NCBI GenBank assembly: GCA_020736575.1
Contig: JAGPYM010000003.1
Coordinates: 310,001-374,000, forward strand
DNA from: Thelonectria olida
Taxonomy: Eukaryota > Ascomycota > Sordariomycetes > Hypocreales > Nectriaceae
Direction of reading: 5' to 3'
DNA length: 64,000 bases
A program made the position numbers and the translations under genes. Positions 12,304 through 24,075 of this stretch are shown in pieces. The notes under the pieces are model-generated. The model ran no database searches, was not told the DNA's origin, and saw only the letters and a list, made by a program, of their open reading frames with translations. Position 1 is the first letter of the stretch, and each line of letters starts with the position of its first letter.

Positions 12304-13030
12304 ATGCCTGGTGGAAAGGGAAAGTCTGCTGGCGGCAAGAGCTCTGGCGGCAAGACCAGCGTCGAAGGTCCCAAGAAGCAGCAGAGCCACTCCGCGCGAG
12401 CTGGTTTGCAGGTGAGTTGGCTATTGACATTCGAGCTTGCCCTCTGGCGCACCAGGCCCGCATCCCTCGTTACCGACCGACAACGACGCGTCAATCATCT
12501 CTGCACGACGAGAAAATCTGCCTGGAGAGTGGCGCGGCCGTTTTTTGGGGTTCGGCGTCGTGTTGTTGTTGTCTTGCGACACAACATTGACGAATCGGTC
12601 GAGGTCGCGTGAATCACGAATGCGCGCAGAGGACAACTACATATCAGGATGCTAACTGTTACAGTTCCCCTGCGGTCGTGTCAAGCGTTTCCTCAAGCAA
12701 AACACCCAGAACAAGATGCGCGTGGGCGCCAAAGCCGCCGTCTATGTCACCGCCGTCCTTGAGTATTTGACTGCCGAAGTCCTCGAGTTGGCAGGCGTAA
12801 GTCGCCCACCCGACCTTTATCGCTCATGCTAACAGTCACAGAACGCTGCCAAGGACCTCAAGGTTAAGCGTATCACGCCCCGTCACCTCCAACTGGCCAT
12901 TCGTGGCGACGAAGAGCTCGACACCCTCATCCGCGCAACAATCGCATACGGCGGTGTGCTGCCACACATCAACCGTGCCCTGCTACTCAAGGTTGAGCAG
13001 AAGAAGAAGGCCAAGGCGCTCGAGGGGTGA
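12304..13030 (+). CDS. HTZ1: Histone variant H2A.Z
   Basis: Three exons (12304-12411, 12665-12796, 12842-13030) encode 142 residues; introns are 253 and 45 nt with GTGAGT/GTAAGT donors and CTAAC branch points. The Gly/Lys/Ser-rich tail, the H2A fold beginning [17 protein letters not shown] and the C-terminal [11 protein letters not shown] identify H2A.Z rather than canonical H2A, because the docking and acidic-patch region is the variant type and no SQ motif ends the protein. H2A.Z is placed at promoter-flanking nucleosomes by SWR1-type remodellers. The first intron is much longer than others in the window and follows a 36-codon exon, an arrangement also common in fungal histone genes. Confidence 0.98.
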
Positions 13031-14470
13031 TGACGATGTTTGTCTTTTGTTTGCTGTGGGCTGTTGGTTTGGGTCGGTAATGCAGGAAATGCTTTGTTTC
13101 GTTATGAAGAGGCGTATAATCTGGGCGAATATCCAGCTTGGATAACCAGTCGGCTACGTCTGAAGTCACATTGATGCCGTTCAGGCGCGAGTCAGCACGT
13201 CGAGAGGACTCTGCGCTGGGAGCATGTACAAGTGTTTGTTTGGCCCGAGTGCGCAGTGGGACGTTGCTGATGGACTGGTTAGGTAGACGAATCGATTTGG
13301 TCGACGGATTAGTCACGTTGAATGCAGTTTATTAATATCCTGTAAGCCTGGTCTCAACTGGTCCGATCGTGCTCTGTGCACTGCAGCACGTCGGCTAAAT
13401 GACAGCCTCCGATATTGTGCTAGATACAGCTTCAAATTCAGTTCACTCCATTCCCACAAATCCTCCTTACAAAGCCGTTAACTTTATACAGTAGATGCAA
13501 CAATCTGAAAGTATTGAACTGTACTTGGGCCATAAAATCACCCTTCCAGTGATGATTGTTCCAGACCACATGGCGCTCGTTGGCTGCCCCGGCCGCCTCG
13601 GCCGTCATGGTACACTGTGGTATAAATCGCAGTCTCGTATGCAGTCGTGGGTTTTGTTGATCAGGCGTTCTCTGCGCATGTCATCCATTCCAATGAGGCT
13701 TTCGCGCTTGATGTGCCGATTAGTACCCCATGCTGAGAAAGCTCCTCCATAAGCTCGCCTGTGAGGCGGTTGTGGCGCTGGGCCAAGTTATGGGATTGCC
13801 TTCTGTGCTGCGACGCCATGCGCTGTAGGCTTGCCAGCCGAGGATATCGAATCTGGCTGGGGTTCTGTTGCCAGTGTTATGGTTGATCCTGGCGCGAATG
13901 CGGAGCCCGCAGCTGAGGCAGCGACGGGTGACACTGAGGCGGTAGAGGATGCTGCATTTGTTGCAGCGCCAGCGAATGGGCATGGGTTGTTGGGGTTATT
14001 TGGGACAGCCATTGGGATGATTTGCGATGTCGGATAAGTTTGTGAGGAGAATTTATAGGCAGGAAGGCAAGCCAGCAACGGCGAATCATCTTGCCTTGAT
14101 AGACACCTTGTTGGGCCACGAGAACCCATAGGAGTTAACCTTAAACATGGTTGAGTTGTGGCAAGGCTCGAGTCTTGTTGCCCTTTTCTCCAGGCAGCTC
14201 ACTGCTTGTTAGCACACTGGCCTTCGACTCCGTTTGATGCACTTCCTTGAGCTGGTGAAGCCAACCCTTCACTATCAGGGGACGACTACCACCATGGCCA
14301 GCCGTCAGAGCCCTACAACCCCAACCCGATGGCATTGTATGAATGTGCCGTGGGTTGAAACTTCTTCACCAAGAGGATGTCGAGATGTGGCAAGGTAACC
14401 TCTCATGACCATGGAAGAAATGGAGATGGAAAGATGCGTTCGATTGGACGCCAAGGTCAAGACTCGATAT
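13031..14470. other. Intergenic, 3' regions of H2A.Z and the MFS gene
   Basis: These genes converge, so this 1.4 kb should hold two 3' untranslated regions. A minus-strand open frame near 13788-14129 encodes an Ala/Ser/Pro-rich peptide with no domain, signal peptide or splice support and is not called. Nothing else was seen. Confidence 0.5.
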
Positions 14471-16145
14471 CTAAGGCCGCCATCTAAAGGCGGGGTGCTT
14501 CCACTCCAGATCGCGAATCTCCTGAGGGCTCATTCCCGAGAGCTCCTCCTCGACATTGCGGCGCTCACGCTTCTTGTTGTCCGCGGTCATCCAAAAGTAA
14601 CCTGCCGTGCTAATGATCAGAATCATACTGGCAGCAGCCAAGTTGAGGCCGTTGCCAATGGGATAGTTTGGTCCATTGGTAGCAGGGTACGACCACGTTG
14701 CTATGAGTCCACCGATGTTGCCGAACATGACCTGAACAGTTAGCACGCTTCAACTACGTAGATAGATAGGGCACGTACATTTAACCCGATGGCGCTGCTG
14801 CGAGCAGTATCGCTGACCACGTTGGCACTGATGTGTGCGTTGGTCAAGGTTCCCAAAACCATGCACGTGCTGGCGAGGAGGAAGGTAGCTGCATATCGAG
14901 CCGTCGCCACATCAGTACCCAAGAACATGGCATAACCAACCATGGGCAGAGGCGAAGTCATGATGAAGAGAATCTGGCGACGGTCGAGGTACCAACTGTA
15001 TGCCGGGAAAGCGAGTGCGAAAAAGGCCCCAACGGCATAGGGAGGAACGCTGTGCAACTGCTTCTGGACGACGGTATAATCTGGATAGATGGTACCGACA
15101 ATGGTAGGCAAGAAAAAGGCCAGGCCCTGGACAGTAATGTTGTTGAGGAGGAAGATGCAAGCGATCTGGATGACGAGAGGGTTGGTGACGCCGCGGATGA
15201 GCTTGGTCCTGTCGATGCCGTCGAGGACTTCGGTCTGGCCAACACGCTCCGACTTGACACGGGCAATGCACAGGTCCTTCTCCTCTTGGGTCAACCACCA
15301 TGCCGTCTCGGGCCGGTCTGTCAGACTGAAGAAGGAGATCAGGCTCAGGCCAACGGTGATGATGCCTTCAATGGCAAAGATCATGCGCCAGTTGTGCAGG
15401 CTCCCAAAGTGAGGGAGCTTCAGGATGGCACTGGCCAGCAAACCACCAAAGGCACCGGCCAGCGGAGCCATGACCATGTATAACGACAGGCGGAACGTCA
15501 ACTCGGCGCGCTTGTACCATCTTGAAAGGTAGTATGCGATTCCGGGCAGCATGCCAGCTTCAAAGATGCCGAGCAAGAATCGAACACCGCAGATGGCAGC
15601 TTGGGTCTCGCAGAAAGCCGTGGCGATGCTGACGACTCCAAAGAGGAGCGACGTAATGGGAATAAACCAACCGGGGCCGATCCATTTGCAAGTGACAGTG
15701 GCAGGAATCTCGAACAAAATGTACGAAATGTAAAACACCGAGAGGATCTTGTTGTAGTCGTAGCCCTCTAATTTGAGGTCCTCGGTCAAGCCAGCGATAC
15801 GCGCGTTGCCTATGTGGACGTTAGTGGATCCGATAAGGGCGAAACGTTGATTGCTGAGACTTACCGATGTTGGCACGGTCGATGAAGCAAAAGAGGTAGA
15901 GGAGGGAGACGGTTGGGACGGTCCAAAGATCCAGCTTCCACCGAAGTCTTCGTTCGGCTGCAGGATCAAACTGGACGGTAGCATTGCCATAACTGAGGGG
16001 TCAGTATGATGGATGGTATAACCTGGAGTTGGACTCACATGTCGGTGGCGGCATGTCCACGGCCAGCAGCATCATGGATGATAGTCGTGTCCTCGACTCG
16101 TTCGCTGGAGCGGTCGTCGCCCTTTTCTTTGTCGGAGAAAGTCAT
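14471..16145 (-). CDS. MFS transporter, Dal5-type anion:cation symporter family
   Basis: Four exons (16145-16039, 15992-15865, 15809-14779, 14731-14471) with introns of 46-55 nt give 508 residues. Splicing restores the family signature: a cytosolic N-terminus, FDPAAERRLRWKLDLWTVP, then CFIDRANIGNARIAGL in the first transmembrane unit. About twelve hydrophobic segments follow with a central cytoplasmic loop (RVKSERVGQ). This is the allantoate/Tna1/vitamin-permease branch that moves small organic anions with protons across the plasma membrane; the substrate cannot be read from sequence. The C-terminus NLEEE-type helix and EWKHPAFRW end are common in this family. No pathway neighbour hints at the substrate. 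Confidence 0.93.
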
Positions 16146-17295
16146 GATGTCGAGGGTGAGTTGCTGTCAACAGATTCTTCACGGATTTCTTGGGGAATCG
16201 ACTCTCTTAAGAACTGCCAGTCAAATTCCCTCGGTTTTCCACTCTGCCCTTGTCATGGTTACAATATGCCCCCTCAGGCATGTCAAGGGTTGACGGGGCT
16301 AGCAGGGCAATGGGCCAGCAGAGCATCAGGGCTCCATCTTGGCTGGTTTCCCTCGGGAAATTGGGCTGTTCCCCGCAGAACTCGACATCTCTGACTCGGG
16401 CTCATTCCATGGTCAGTGGTAGTAGCCTCGAGTCGTTGCGGGAGCTTGACAGGCCGCCGATCTGAGTCGACCCCAGGATTGGATGATTTCGGGGACATGG
16501 ACGCGCGGGTGGTGTGTGTGCATGAGACGATTCGCAAAAGAGGGTGTGAAGGTGCGGAGCAATGGCAGACAGCGCGGCGCTGAGAGGCAAGCAGAACCAG
16601 TGCCCGAGGAGCATTCGGCGGAACTAAGCCAGAAGAGAGTGCGGGGGAGGCAAAGGCAAGGTCATGGACATGGTGGATGAATCTTGATCCTGATGTTTGA
16701 GGACAAGTGTGAGAAAAAGTGCGAGGGGAACTGTGCACCACGTGTGATTTAGCTCACGGCCGTCGGGCAGTTGCATGCTTGGTGCCTTCTCCAACTGTTC
16801 CTGCTGTTTGAGGTTGCAGTCAGCCACAAGTCTGTGTTAAGAGTTCGTCTGTGGTCTCCAACTGCGCCACAACTTGATATCGCCAACTCCGTCCCGCCAT
16901 CGCCAACCCTCGACATTCACATAACCTTCCCGCACGTCCGGATCTCGCAAAATCAAATCTACATCTCAACAGGCTTCCCCAGAATCTCCTCCGCTCGCTA
17001 GCCCCTGCACCCCAGATTGCATCGAATCTGGGGTATGTCGTTGTTCTGCCTGGGCGCCAATCAAGCCGTGTGTATTTGGTGGTGTGTTTTGCCGTGGTCT
17101 GTGCCAAGATCCTTCGGCAATTGGGGTCGGCAAGTCCACACACCAACAACCGCATCACAGCATCACCACTTGCACTACCACTCACTTGCCACATTGCGCC
17201 ATCAACTGTCGGAGACGAAATAACCATAATTGTCCTAGTCTAGCCCTACAACGTCGCCAATGGCCCGAGGCAAACTACTCGGAAACTAATTCGGC
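16146..17295. other. Intergenic upstream of the MFS gene
   Basis: About 1.15 kb containing the MFS promoter and, at its right end, the 3' region of the steroid-reductase gene. Open frames here lack domains. No clear TATA box, repeat or RNA gene was seen. Confidence 0.45.
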
Positions 17296-18250
17296 TCACC
17301 AAACGCCGGGGATCACCGCCCATTTCTTGCCCACCTTGTCCTCTCCAAATCGCTCCATGTACCACCGCTTTCCCCTCACGGCTCGGGGAAGCATGCTAAA
17401 CACTTCGTTGATCAAAAACGTCCTCGCAGGAACACTCCCCCATCCCGCCGCCATCCAAAACCCAATCCACTCCACCCACTCGCAAAGGTAGTGCGGATAG
17501 AGCATGTACCTGAAAAGTCCAGCCTGGGGAATTTGGTAGTGCTTCTCCACCCCGTTGGAAGCTCCGGTCTCTTGGCGGATGCGTTCTTGCCGGCCCTGCT
17601 CCCGGCGGCGGATTTCCCGCAGCTCTTCATCGTGGAAGAAGTTAGATGACAGGCCGAGATAGAAGATGATGATTCCTGACGAAAATTGCAGCAGCGAAGA
17701 CTGAGACGCCCACGCTTCCTCGGTCACGGGTCCGTACGCGGCCAACCACGACCCCAGACAAGTGGCGTTGAGCACCTGGAATCCAACCGCCAGCGCCCAC
17801 ACCAGAATGTGCAAGGGCGACATGGACGGCTGGAGGAAAGGAAACATGACTGCGCGGTACGAGTAGTGGATCACCTGGTCCGTCAGCGCCATTCGTTCAG
17901 CTCGTCGAGGTGGACTCACAAACAGCCCAGCGAGGACCTTGTTCTGCCAGGGGAGGTCGTCAATGCCATGCTGGATTGGCAGCGTCTTCATCAAGTAAAG
18001 CAGTATCAAGAAGCCAGGACACTCCATGGTCAACCACCCAATACGGCCCGGCAGGTTGAGTCGGCTCTTGACCGATGTCTTGCCCATGCCATACCACCCG
18101 ATGATCCATTGAACCGACCCAATCTGCAGGAGTCAGTTTTGACCTTGATCGGTTGGGAGCACATACGATTGGGTATGAATATTTCCATATCGTGAGAATC
18201 AGCTCATAGTTGTCCCGCGTAGGGGGCATCCAGCCCTCGAGTAGAGACAT
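17296..18250 (-). CDS. Steroid 5-alpha-reductase-like protein (DET2/SRD5A family)
   Basis: Exon 1 (18250-18167) and exon 2 (18123-17296) flank a 43-nt GTATGT...CAG intron and give 303 residues. The C-terminal half has the family hallmarks: FYLGLSSNFFHDEELREIRR, then GLFRYMLYPHYLCEWVEW and a final WYMERFGEDK...VIPGVW. Several hydrophobic spans indicate an ER membrane enzyme. The family reduces the delta-4 double bond of 3-oxo-steroids, or related enones, using NADPH. Fungal members with this plant-DET2-like tail have no settled substrate, so steroid reduction is family-level inference. Confidence 0.9.
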
Positions 18251-18524
18251 TGTTGCGTTGTCCTGTCGTGGCAACTGTCAACATTGTCAACGAGCGTAAA
18301 GCAAGGGATTTTGACAGGCTTCACCGCCTTATTCAGAGTATACGAATACGACGTCAATGACACTGACAAGTCTGAATCTCTTTACATCGATGCAGGTGAT
18401 TATTATCATCGTCTCACAAGTCGTCAATTCGTTCACAGATGCAGATCGCTGACGCAGATCAGGTACGAAACGCTGACGTCCATTCGTTACTCTCCTCGTA
18501 CACGCCGGCTAAATGCAACCCTAC

Positions 18525-20804
18525 CTACATAACAATGCAATCCCGATCCCTCGATGATCCTCCGTTTCCTAGCACGGCCCCCGGACTCACTGGCGGTCGC
18601 GCTGCAGTCCGTCCCATCGGACGCTGTCCAGTTGGCGTGTTCAAGCTCGTCCTCGTCGATTGCCTCGACACGGTTGGGCTATTTGCATGGCTCGGATGGC
18701 CGACTGGGGGCTGGTATGCTCGATCTTGCGCCGCTTGTTCGTAAGAAGGCGGCGCATCGTCTCCGTCATCTGCTCTTGTCACACCTTGTGTCTGTGGCGG
18801 GATCAAGGATCGGACTTGTTGCGTTTGTGGTCGAGGCTGAGTGGCTGCGGAACTGGTTCGTATGGGAACGAGTCCCTCTCGCGCTCCGCGTGGTGACGGT
18901 GCTGGCTGCCCACGTCCAAGTGTCTGTCCAGGTGCCGGTTGTCCACGTCCATTTCCACGTCCAGCTCCCTGGCCTCTCCCACCTTGTGAACCTCGACCAG
19001 GCTCTCTGGCTTGCTGCTCAATATACTGCTCGGACAAGATGCTCTCTCTACGACGTCGAGCTTCTGCTGCTCGGTGCCTTTCGTCCTCTTCTTCCTGAAG
19101 CTGCAGTGCGAGCGCCAAATCCCGATCCTCTTGCTCTGTGCTCGGGCTCATTGGTTCTTCCTCTTGTCGACCCTTGCCCCGTTTCTGAACGGTTGTCCAT
19201 TCACCGCCGTCATCGGCCGGAGCACCTCTCCCGACCATCTGGAAATCGCCTGACAAGTATTCAGTCCTCTCGCCATTAATGTCGGAAAGGGTCTCCCAGA
19301 CAATGTCCTCGTGAGTCTTGAATCCCGCGTCAGTAACCAATGTCAGCAGCTGCATAGTCTCGGGGTGACAGTACAGCGTGCTAAAGTGGTCATTTCGAAA
19401 CATGATGGCAAAAGTGCCGGGTCGGATCGCTTTACCAATGACTTCAATTCCCCAGTGTGTCAGTTGCGTGGCCGAAGAGTATAAAAAGTCCTTGATAACG
19501 AGTACGTCCTGGTACAGCTGCTGTTCCGATTCATCCAGTCCAGACTCGGGATCGGACAGCTTCTGCTCCAGCTCCTCCTCTCTGAACAACAGATTTTGCG
19601 CATCTTCGTAGGAGGCGGCTTGTCTTTCCAGCGCGGCGTACGACGGCTCTGATTTGGCAGGCAGCCAGCCGTGGATCAGAGGAATCGAAAACGTAGCGTA
19701 CAAGCTCATCTCGGCGGTGTTCTCAAAGGTTCCGGGGATCAAATCGCCTCGTTCGGTCGGGTGCAAGTGCGTTAGCGACGTCCGCTTGTAGGCGTTAATC
19801 ATTTTATCAGTCGGGATGAATCGCGGGTTGACATTCATTCCCGTGTGTAGGCTCTGCAGGAACGCATACAGGTCGGACACGTCAGGCAGCGCGTCTTCCG
19901 AATTGGTCCTCCGCGGAGACATGAGTTCGTCGAACACGGCGTCCAGCAACAAGGTAAGGCTGACTTGCTCTCTGGATCGTAGTACCTGAACCAACGCGGT
20001 GTCTGTATTGTCCGAGGGGGTCGTCAACGTCAAGGCGTTTACCAGGGCCACGAGAGGGCATGGCCCATTGGCGTTTTGGATCAGGATGGGCGATGTGCGG
20101 GGGTTCTTTGGCGAGCTCGCATCGTGCCATTTAATGTTCTTGACCTGATACGTCTCGGCTCCGTCGACTGGTTGTCGCGAGGGCTTCCAGGCCGGCTTGT
20201 CGGTGGGTTGTCTCGGTGGGAGCGGCGGTTTTGTTTCTGGCTCTGCGTCTATCAGGTTCCAGTCGTCGGCCTTTCCTTTGCCCTTTTGGGCTCCCAGATC
20301 CTCCCACACATGTGTCTCGTCTGTGAGCTCGCCGGACAACGGGGCCACCGCTGGGCCTTTATTCTTCGGAAGGGGTTCCTCGTCCCAGGCCGGAGACTCG
20401 CTTCGTGAAGGGAGGGAAATCAACGCCGGAGATGGTGCCCGGGCTGACTCCTGGGGCTTTTCCCAGGGATCCTTAGTCTCTGGTATACTGGATTGCGACG
20501 GTTTCGGTTCGACGGGCGTCCAAATGCCCTGAGCCGGTGCAGGCTGCGACGCATCGGCAGACCACGGATTGGATGGCTCCGGGTTCATCTTGGTGACGGT
20601 TGCCTCTTGAGGCTTCTTCTTAAAAGGATTCGTCTCCTTGTCATTGGGTCCTGGTCCTTCGTCCTCGGCCCAGGCCTTTTCCTCCTCATTTTCGAGCGTG
20701 TCAAATACGACGTCGGGGCGCAACGCCGGTGTGTTCGAGCTCTCTCCTTGGCGTGGGACATTTTCCCAGCCTTCGCGACCATCGGCCCATGGGTTATTCG
20801 ACAT
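18525..20804 (-). CDS. MINDY-type K48-directed deubiquitinase with C-terminal CaaX box
   Basis: A single 759-residue exon. Residues about 220-520 form the MINDY (DUF544) catalytic domain: Q243 and C249 in QNANGPCPLVALVNAL, and the catalytic His in FRNDHFSTLYC. A MIU-like ubiquitin-binding helix follows (DLALALQLQEEEDERHR). The chain ends CIVM, a CaaX box with Met at X, predicting farnesylation and membrane attachment; yeast Miy1 and animal MINDY-1/2 are family relatives. The N-terminal 210 residues are disordered and hold NPW (4-6, 79-81), NPF (59-61) and DPW (112-114) motifs. The Arg/Gly-rich stretch near residues 620-660 is another linker. Function inferred: trimming of K48-linked ubiquitin chains at membranes. 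Confidence 0.93.
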   Translation of the reverse strand: MSNNPWADGREGWENVPRQGESSNTPALRPDVVFDTLENEEEKAWAEDEGPGPNDKETNPFKKKPQEATVTKMNPEPSNPWSADASQPAPAQGIWTPVEPKPSQSSIPETKDPWEKPQESARAPSPALISLPSRSESPAWDEEPLPKNKGPAVAPLSGELTDETHVWEDLGAQKGKGKADDWNLIDAEPETKPPLPPRQPTDKPAWKPSRQPVDGAETYQVKNIKWHDASSPKNPRTSPILIQNANGPCPLVALVNALTLTTPSDNTDTALVQVLRSREQVSLTLLLDAVFDELMSPRRTNSEDALPDVSDLYAFLQSLHTGMNVNPRFIPTDKMINAYKRTSLTHLHPTERGDLIPGTFENTAEMSLYATFSIPLIHGWLPAKSEPSYAALERQAASYEDAQNLLFREEELEQKLSDPESGLDESEQQLYQDVLVIKDFLYSSATQLTHWGIEVIGKAIRPGTFAIMFRNDHFSTLYCHPETMQLLTLVTDAGFKTHEDIVWETLSDINGERTEYLSGDFQMVGRGAPADDGGEWTTVQKRGKGRQEEEPMSPSTEQEDRDLALALQLQEEEDERHRAAEARRRRESILSEQYIEQQAREPGRGSQGGRGQGAGRGNGRGQPAPGQTLGRGQPAPSPRGAREGLVPIRTSSAATQPRPQTQQVRSLIPPQTQGVTRADDGDDAPPSYEQAAQDRAYQPPVGHPSHANSPTVSRQSTRTSLNTPTGQRPMGRTAARPPVSPGAVLGNGGSSRDRDCIVM

Positions 20805-21398
20805 GTCGTTATTGATGCGGATGCTCTGACGGCCAACGCAGCTCTGTGCTACGGGAGAAGCGGGGTCAGAGAAGAGTTGGGGGCAAGGGCATGAATCACG
20901 TCGCAGTGTCGGTTAACGGCAGTCTTGTCTCGCAATCGTGTCTTTCTCGTGCTGTCGTTGTCTGCTCTCAGTCCGTCAGCAGCTGGTAGTCGTCAACTCA
21001 GTGCCAATGCCGTCGCCTCTGCCTATCGTACGGATCGTATCAGTGTCGTCACTGCGGATCCTCGAGGACTAGCGGCGCACTCGATCTCACGCCAGAATCG
21101 GGCAGACGACTCACAATAATAATCAATGTTGAATGATTCTAGGCACCGGGTTGGAACGGAATTCATGCGGTCGCAAGATACAGCTTGTCCGCAGTTCCAT
21201 GGATGGAAGGTCCCCCACTGTCAGCCACGCACCGCCACAGATGACGTGGGCCGACAAGTCACAACTCGCGATTCACATGGCTGGTGCTCAAATAGTCGTA
21301 TTACACTTGGAGTTGATAATATGTGTCCAACGCTCCCGAAATGCCACAACGCCAGCTCCAAGCCATTCATCGATACAAGCAAACTATCCGCCTAACCG
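20805..21398. other. Intergenic between MINDY gene start and J-protein gene end
   Basis: About 0.6 kb containing the MINDY promoter and the 3' region of the J-protein gene. No supported frame, TATA box or repeat was seen. Confidence 0.45.
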
Positions 21399-22495
21399 TC
21401 AACGGCTGATTCCCAAGTTATGCAGTCTATCGCACGAGGGTAGGTTGTACGATTCTGCCACGGCCATTTTCTCCGGATCCTGATAAAACCAGCCCTGGGC
21501 GGCATCTCGAAGCCTCTGCCGGTATGCCACCTCGTTCTCGCATTCGCTCTTTAGGTGTCGCACCAGGTTTACCTCGGCGGTTCGGTCTAGCTTGTTGAGC
21601 TTTCCATCGGTAAACGCCTCGATGTCGTTGGGGTTGACAAAGTACTCGACGCCCAGGTTTGGTGTAGTTCGGCCTTCGGTGTAGGGATGTAGAGGGTGGT
21701 CGTACACCATGCGAGGGGCGTTGGACGTTGAAGATTCGCCCGAGAATATGGAGGTGACAATCGGCAGGATGAAGAAGAGGACAATCGGGAGGAGGCCAAG
21801 TAGGGTCTGAAGAGTGCTTCCCTCTTGTTGTCGGCCGCCTGGGTGGGTGTCTCTTGGTCTCGTCCGTGGTCTTGCGCCCCCAAACTGATGTACTCGGATT
21901 CCGGGGCCTCCGCCAAAGTTGAAGACGAACTGGGGGCCTGTATCGAAGCCTGGGTTGTTAGTTGCGATCCATTGAAGCTCGTGGGCTACTTACCACCGCC
22001 AAACGGTCCTCCTCCGAAGCCTTGGCCTCCAAAGAACCTTGCAAACATCTCTTCTGGGCTCAACTCGTCATCCCACCCACCGCGAGCTTGCCGCTGAGGA
22101 AAGCCACCGGCGAATGGATGTTGAGCCCGAGCAGACTCGAATCGACTATCGGGATCGGTTCCAAACTTGTCAAACTTTTCGCGTTTTTCCTTGTCGCCTA
22201 GAATGCCAAACGCTCGGCTGACCATCTTGAAAGCCTCGTCTGCGTGTGCGTGTCCATTCTTGTCAGGATGGGTCAGGAGTGATTGTTTTCGATATGCCTT
22301 TTTAATCTCGCCCTCTGTACATGTCGCCTCGAGGTTGAGAATCTCGTAAAAAGCCGTGGCACCGCATTTTCGAATTCGAATAACAGCGGCCTCTTGATCG
22401 GGGGTAAATCCTCGTCCTTGGTTTCCCTGGTTGTGCTCTCGAGAGCGAGCTGAACCTGAACCGGTGTCGGCTCCAGAAGTCGTGGCGCTCGGCAT
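21399..22495 (-). CDS. ER-membrane J-domain protein (DNAJB12/14, Hlj1-like)
   Basis: Two exons (22495-21994, 21949-21399) around a 44-nt GTAAGT...CAG intron give 350 residues. The J domain starts near residue 48 with FYEILNL, has HPD at 76-78 (LLTHPDKNG), and is followed by a Gly/Phe-rich region. One hydrophobic span (TLLGLLPIVLFFILPIVTSIF) and a DUF1977-like C-terminal domain give the DNAJB12/DNAJB14/Hlj1 architecture. Such proteins sit in the ER membrane with the J domain in the cytosol, stimulate Hsp70, and assist ER-associated degradation and tail-anchored or membrane-protein quality control. The intron falls within the Gly-rich linker. Confidence 0.93.
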
Positions 22496-22941
22496 GGAGA
22501 GTTTGTGGATGACAAGAGGACAGGTGGCGTCGGTCGATCACTCGTTCGTCGTCAGGCCGAGGTCAGTATGGAAAGTATGCGCACTCGTTAGCCTTGCGTC
22601 GCGGATCACAGCGACGAGAGTCTAAAAGATTGATGCGTGGTCAGCCTGGTCAACAATCTGGTCACTGGTGGCATACGTTACCATCACCGTCGCCACGTGA
22701 TGCCCCACTCCTTACCCTGGACCACTTAGACGGCGAGATAGTTTCAACAATATTGATCGAACACCGTTCATGGGAGTTTGAGATGATGTTATGAGATATT
22801 CATAGGAAATTTGAAGACTTTGTTTTTATCTGCAGTGGATTTCATTGCGTGAGTGGATCATCATTCAGCTGCAATCACTGTGTGACTCGCCGGGACTCTC
22901 TCTACCACAATGTATTTACAAATATGTAAGATGTACAAAAT
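22496..22941. other. Intergenic between J-protein start and GH5 gene end
   Basis: About 450 bp comprising the J-protein promoter and the cellulase 3' region. The stretch just beyond the GH5 stop is AT-rich. No coding or RNA feature was seen. Confidence 0.45.
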
Positions 22942-23966
22942 CTACTCAATGAACTCTTGGATCGTATCGAGATAGTAGGTGTAGGCAGTCCCACTAGGAG
23001 GCTCCATGCTAAACATGTAGTCACCCCACCAAGGGCCAGCAGACCACCACAACCAACCAGTCCACACATCCGAGTTGTCCTTGAGATACTGAAGCTCGCC
23101 CTGGATGGCAGTCTTGCACACCTCGTTAGCCGCACCGGCAGTCTCGCCCAGGATGCCGAGCTTGCCATTCTCCTTGAGCCAAGCGGTGGCCGCCTTGAGA
23201 CGCTCTGCACCGATGGTGGTGTTGACGCAAGTCTCGGACGTGCCCGATCCATCAGAGTCGAGGTACTGGTGCATCTCGTAGATGATCTTGTCCTGGGGGT
23301 CGGTCAAGTCTACGAGGGAGTCACCGTTGCCGCTGGAAACCCAGGTCCACGCCCCGGAATACGCATTGCCCTCGACAAAGATGTACTGAGACGTGGCACC
23401 GGCATTGCGGATGGCAGTAATGGCAGCCTGGTTCAACTCAGCCACCAGCGAGTTTTCCATGTCGTGGTATTCGTTATTAGTGTCGAAAATGACCAGCTCA
23501 TTGTCGGCAAACTCGGCAGCAACCGATTTCCAGAAGCTAGCAAAGGCGTTTGTGTCGGTGATGATGCTGCCGGCGTATCGACCATAATTGTGAGGGTCGA
23601 GTACAGCATAGGCGCCCTGGTCGGTAATGTGATTGACGACCGTCTTGAGACCGCTGAGGTAGGTCGAGTTGAGGGCCTCTGTCATTGAATCCGGGGCGAG
23701 ACGCTCCATTCGGAAGGGGATGCGGAAAGTGTTCATCCCAGTATCAAGGAGTGTCTACTTGGTCAGCATGTTATTGACTCGACCTTCGACTCACTTACAC
23801 CAATGGCATCGGTTTCCGGAAAGATGTAGTCCGTGCCGAGAGTACCAGGGAGATTGCCCTCTCCAAACTCGGCACCGGATTCATTGGAGCCGGTGAACAA
23901 GAAGTCGTCCGCGCATGCAGACAATGCCAGAGACGCACCGGCAACGACAAGGAGTGCGGATCGCAT
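22942..23966 (-). CDS. Secreted GH5 endo-beta-1,4-glucanase (subfamily 5 type)
   Basis: Two exons (23966-23799, 23754-22942) with a 44-nt GTAAGT...TAG intron encode 326 residues. A signal peptide ([19 protein letters not shown]) is followed directly by the GH5 barrel. E151 in [10 protein letters not shown] is the likely acid/base and E261 in [10 protein letters not shown] the likely nucleophile; [13 protein letters not shown] and [11 protein letters not shown] are further GH5 blocks. The enzyme is expected to cleave internal beta-1,4-glucosidic bonds in cellulose outside the cell. It has no carbohydrate-binding module or Ser/Thr linker, unlike Trichoderma EG II. The start at 23966 is preferred over an upstream in-frame codon because it places the signal peptide first. 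A TATA box lies 102 bp upstream. Confidence 0.95.
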
Positions 23967-24067
23967 GGTCACAAAGAGGGAATAAAGAGTGAACGAAGAG
24001 AACGAAAGCTCGATCAACGAGGCGTAAAGAATGGATGCTCAGAGTAAGATGATCTGGACATTGCGTC

Positions 24068-24075
24068 TTTATATA
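24068..24075 (-). promoter_or_regulatory. TATA box of the GH5 gene
   Basis: TATATAAA on the minus strand, about 100 bp upstream of the cellulase start codon, a usual position for a regulated fungal gene. Confidence 0.65.

Noticed and set aside
13788..14129. Ala/Ser/Pro-rich minus-strand frame
   Set aside because: No signal peptide, no repeats with function and no start context; looks like chance.
17296..22495. Steroid reductase, MFS transporter and neighbours as a metabolite cluster
   Set aside because: No synthase, P450 or regulator nearby, and MINDY and the J-protein are housekeeping.
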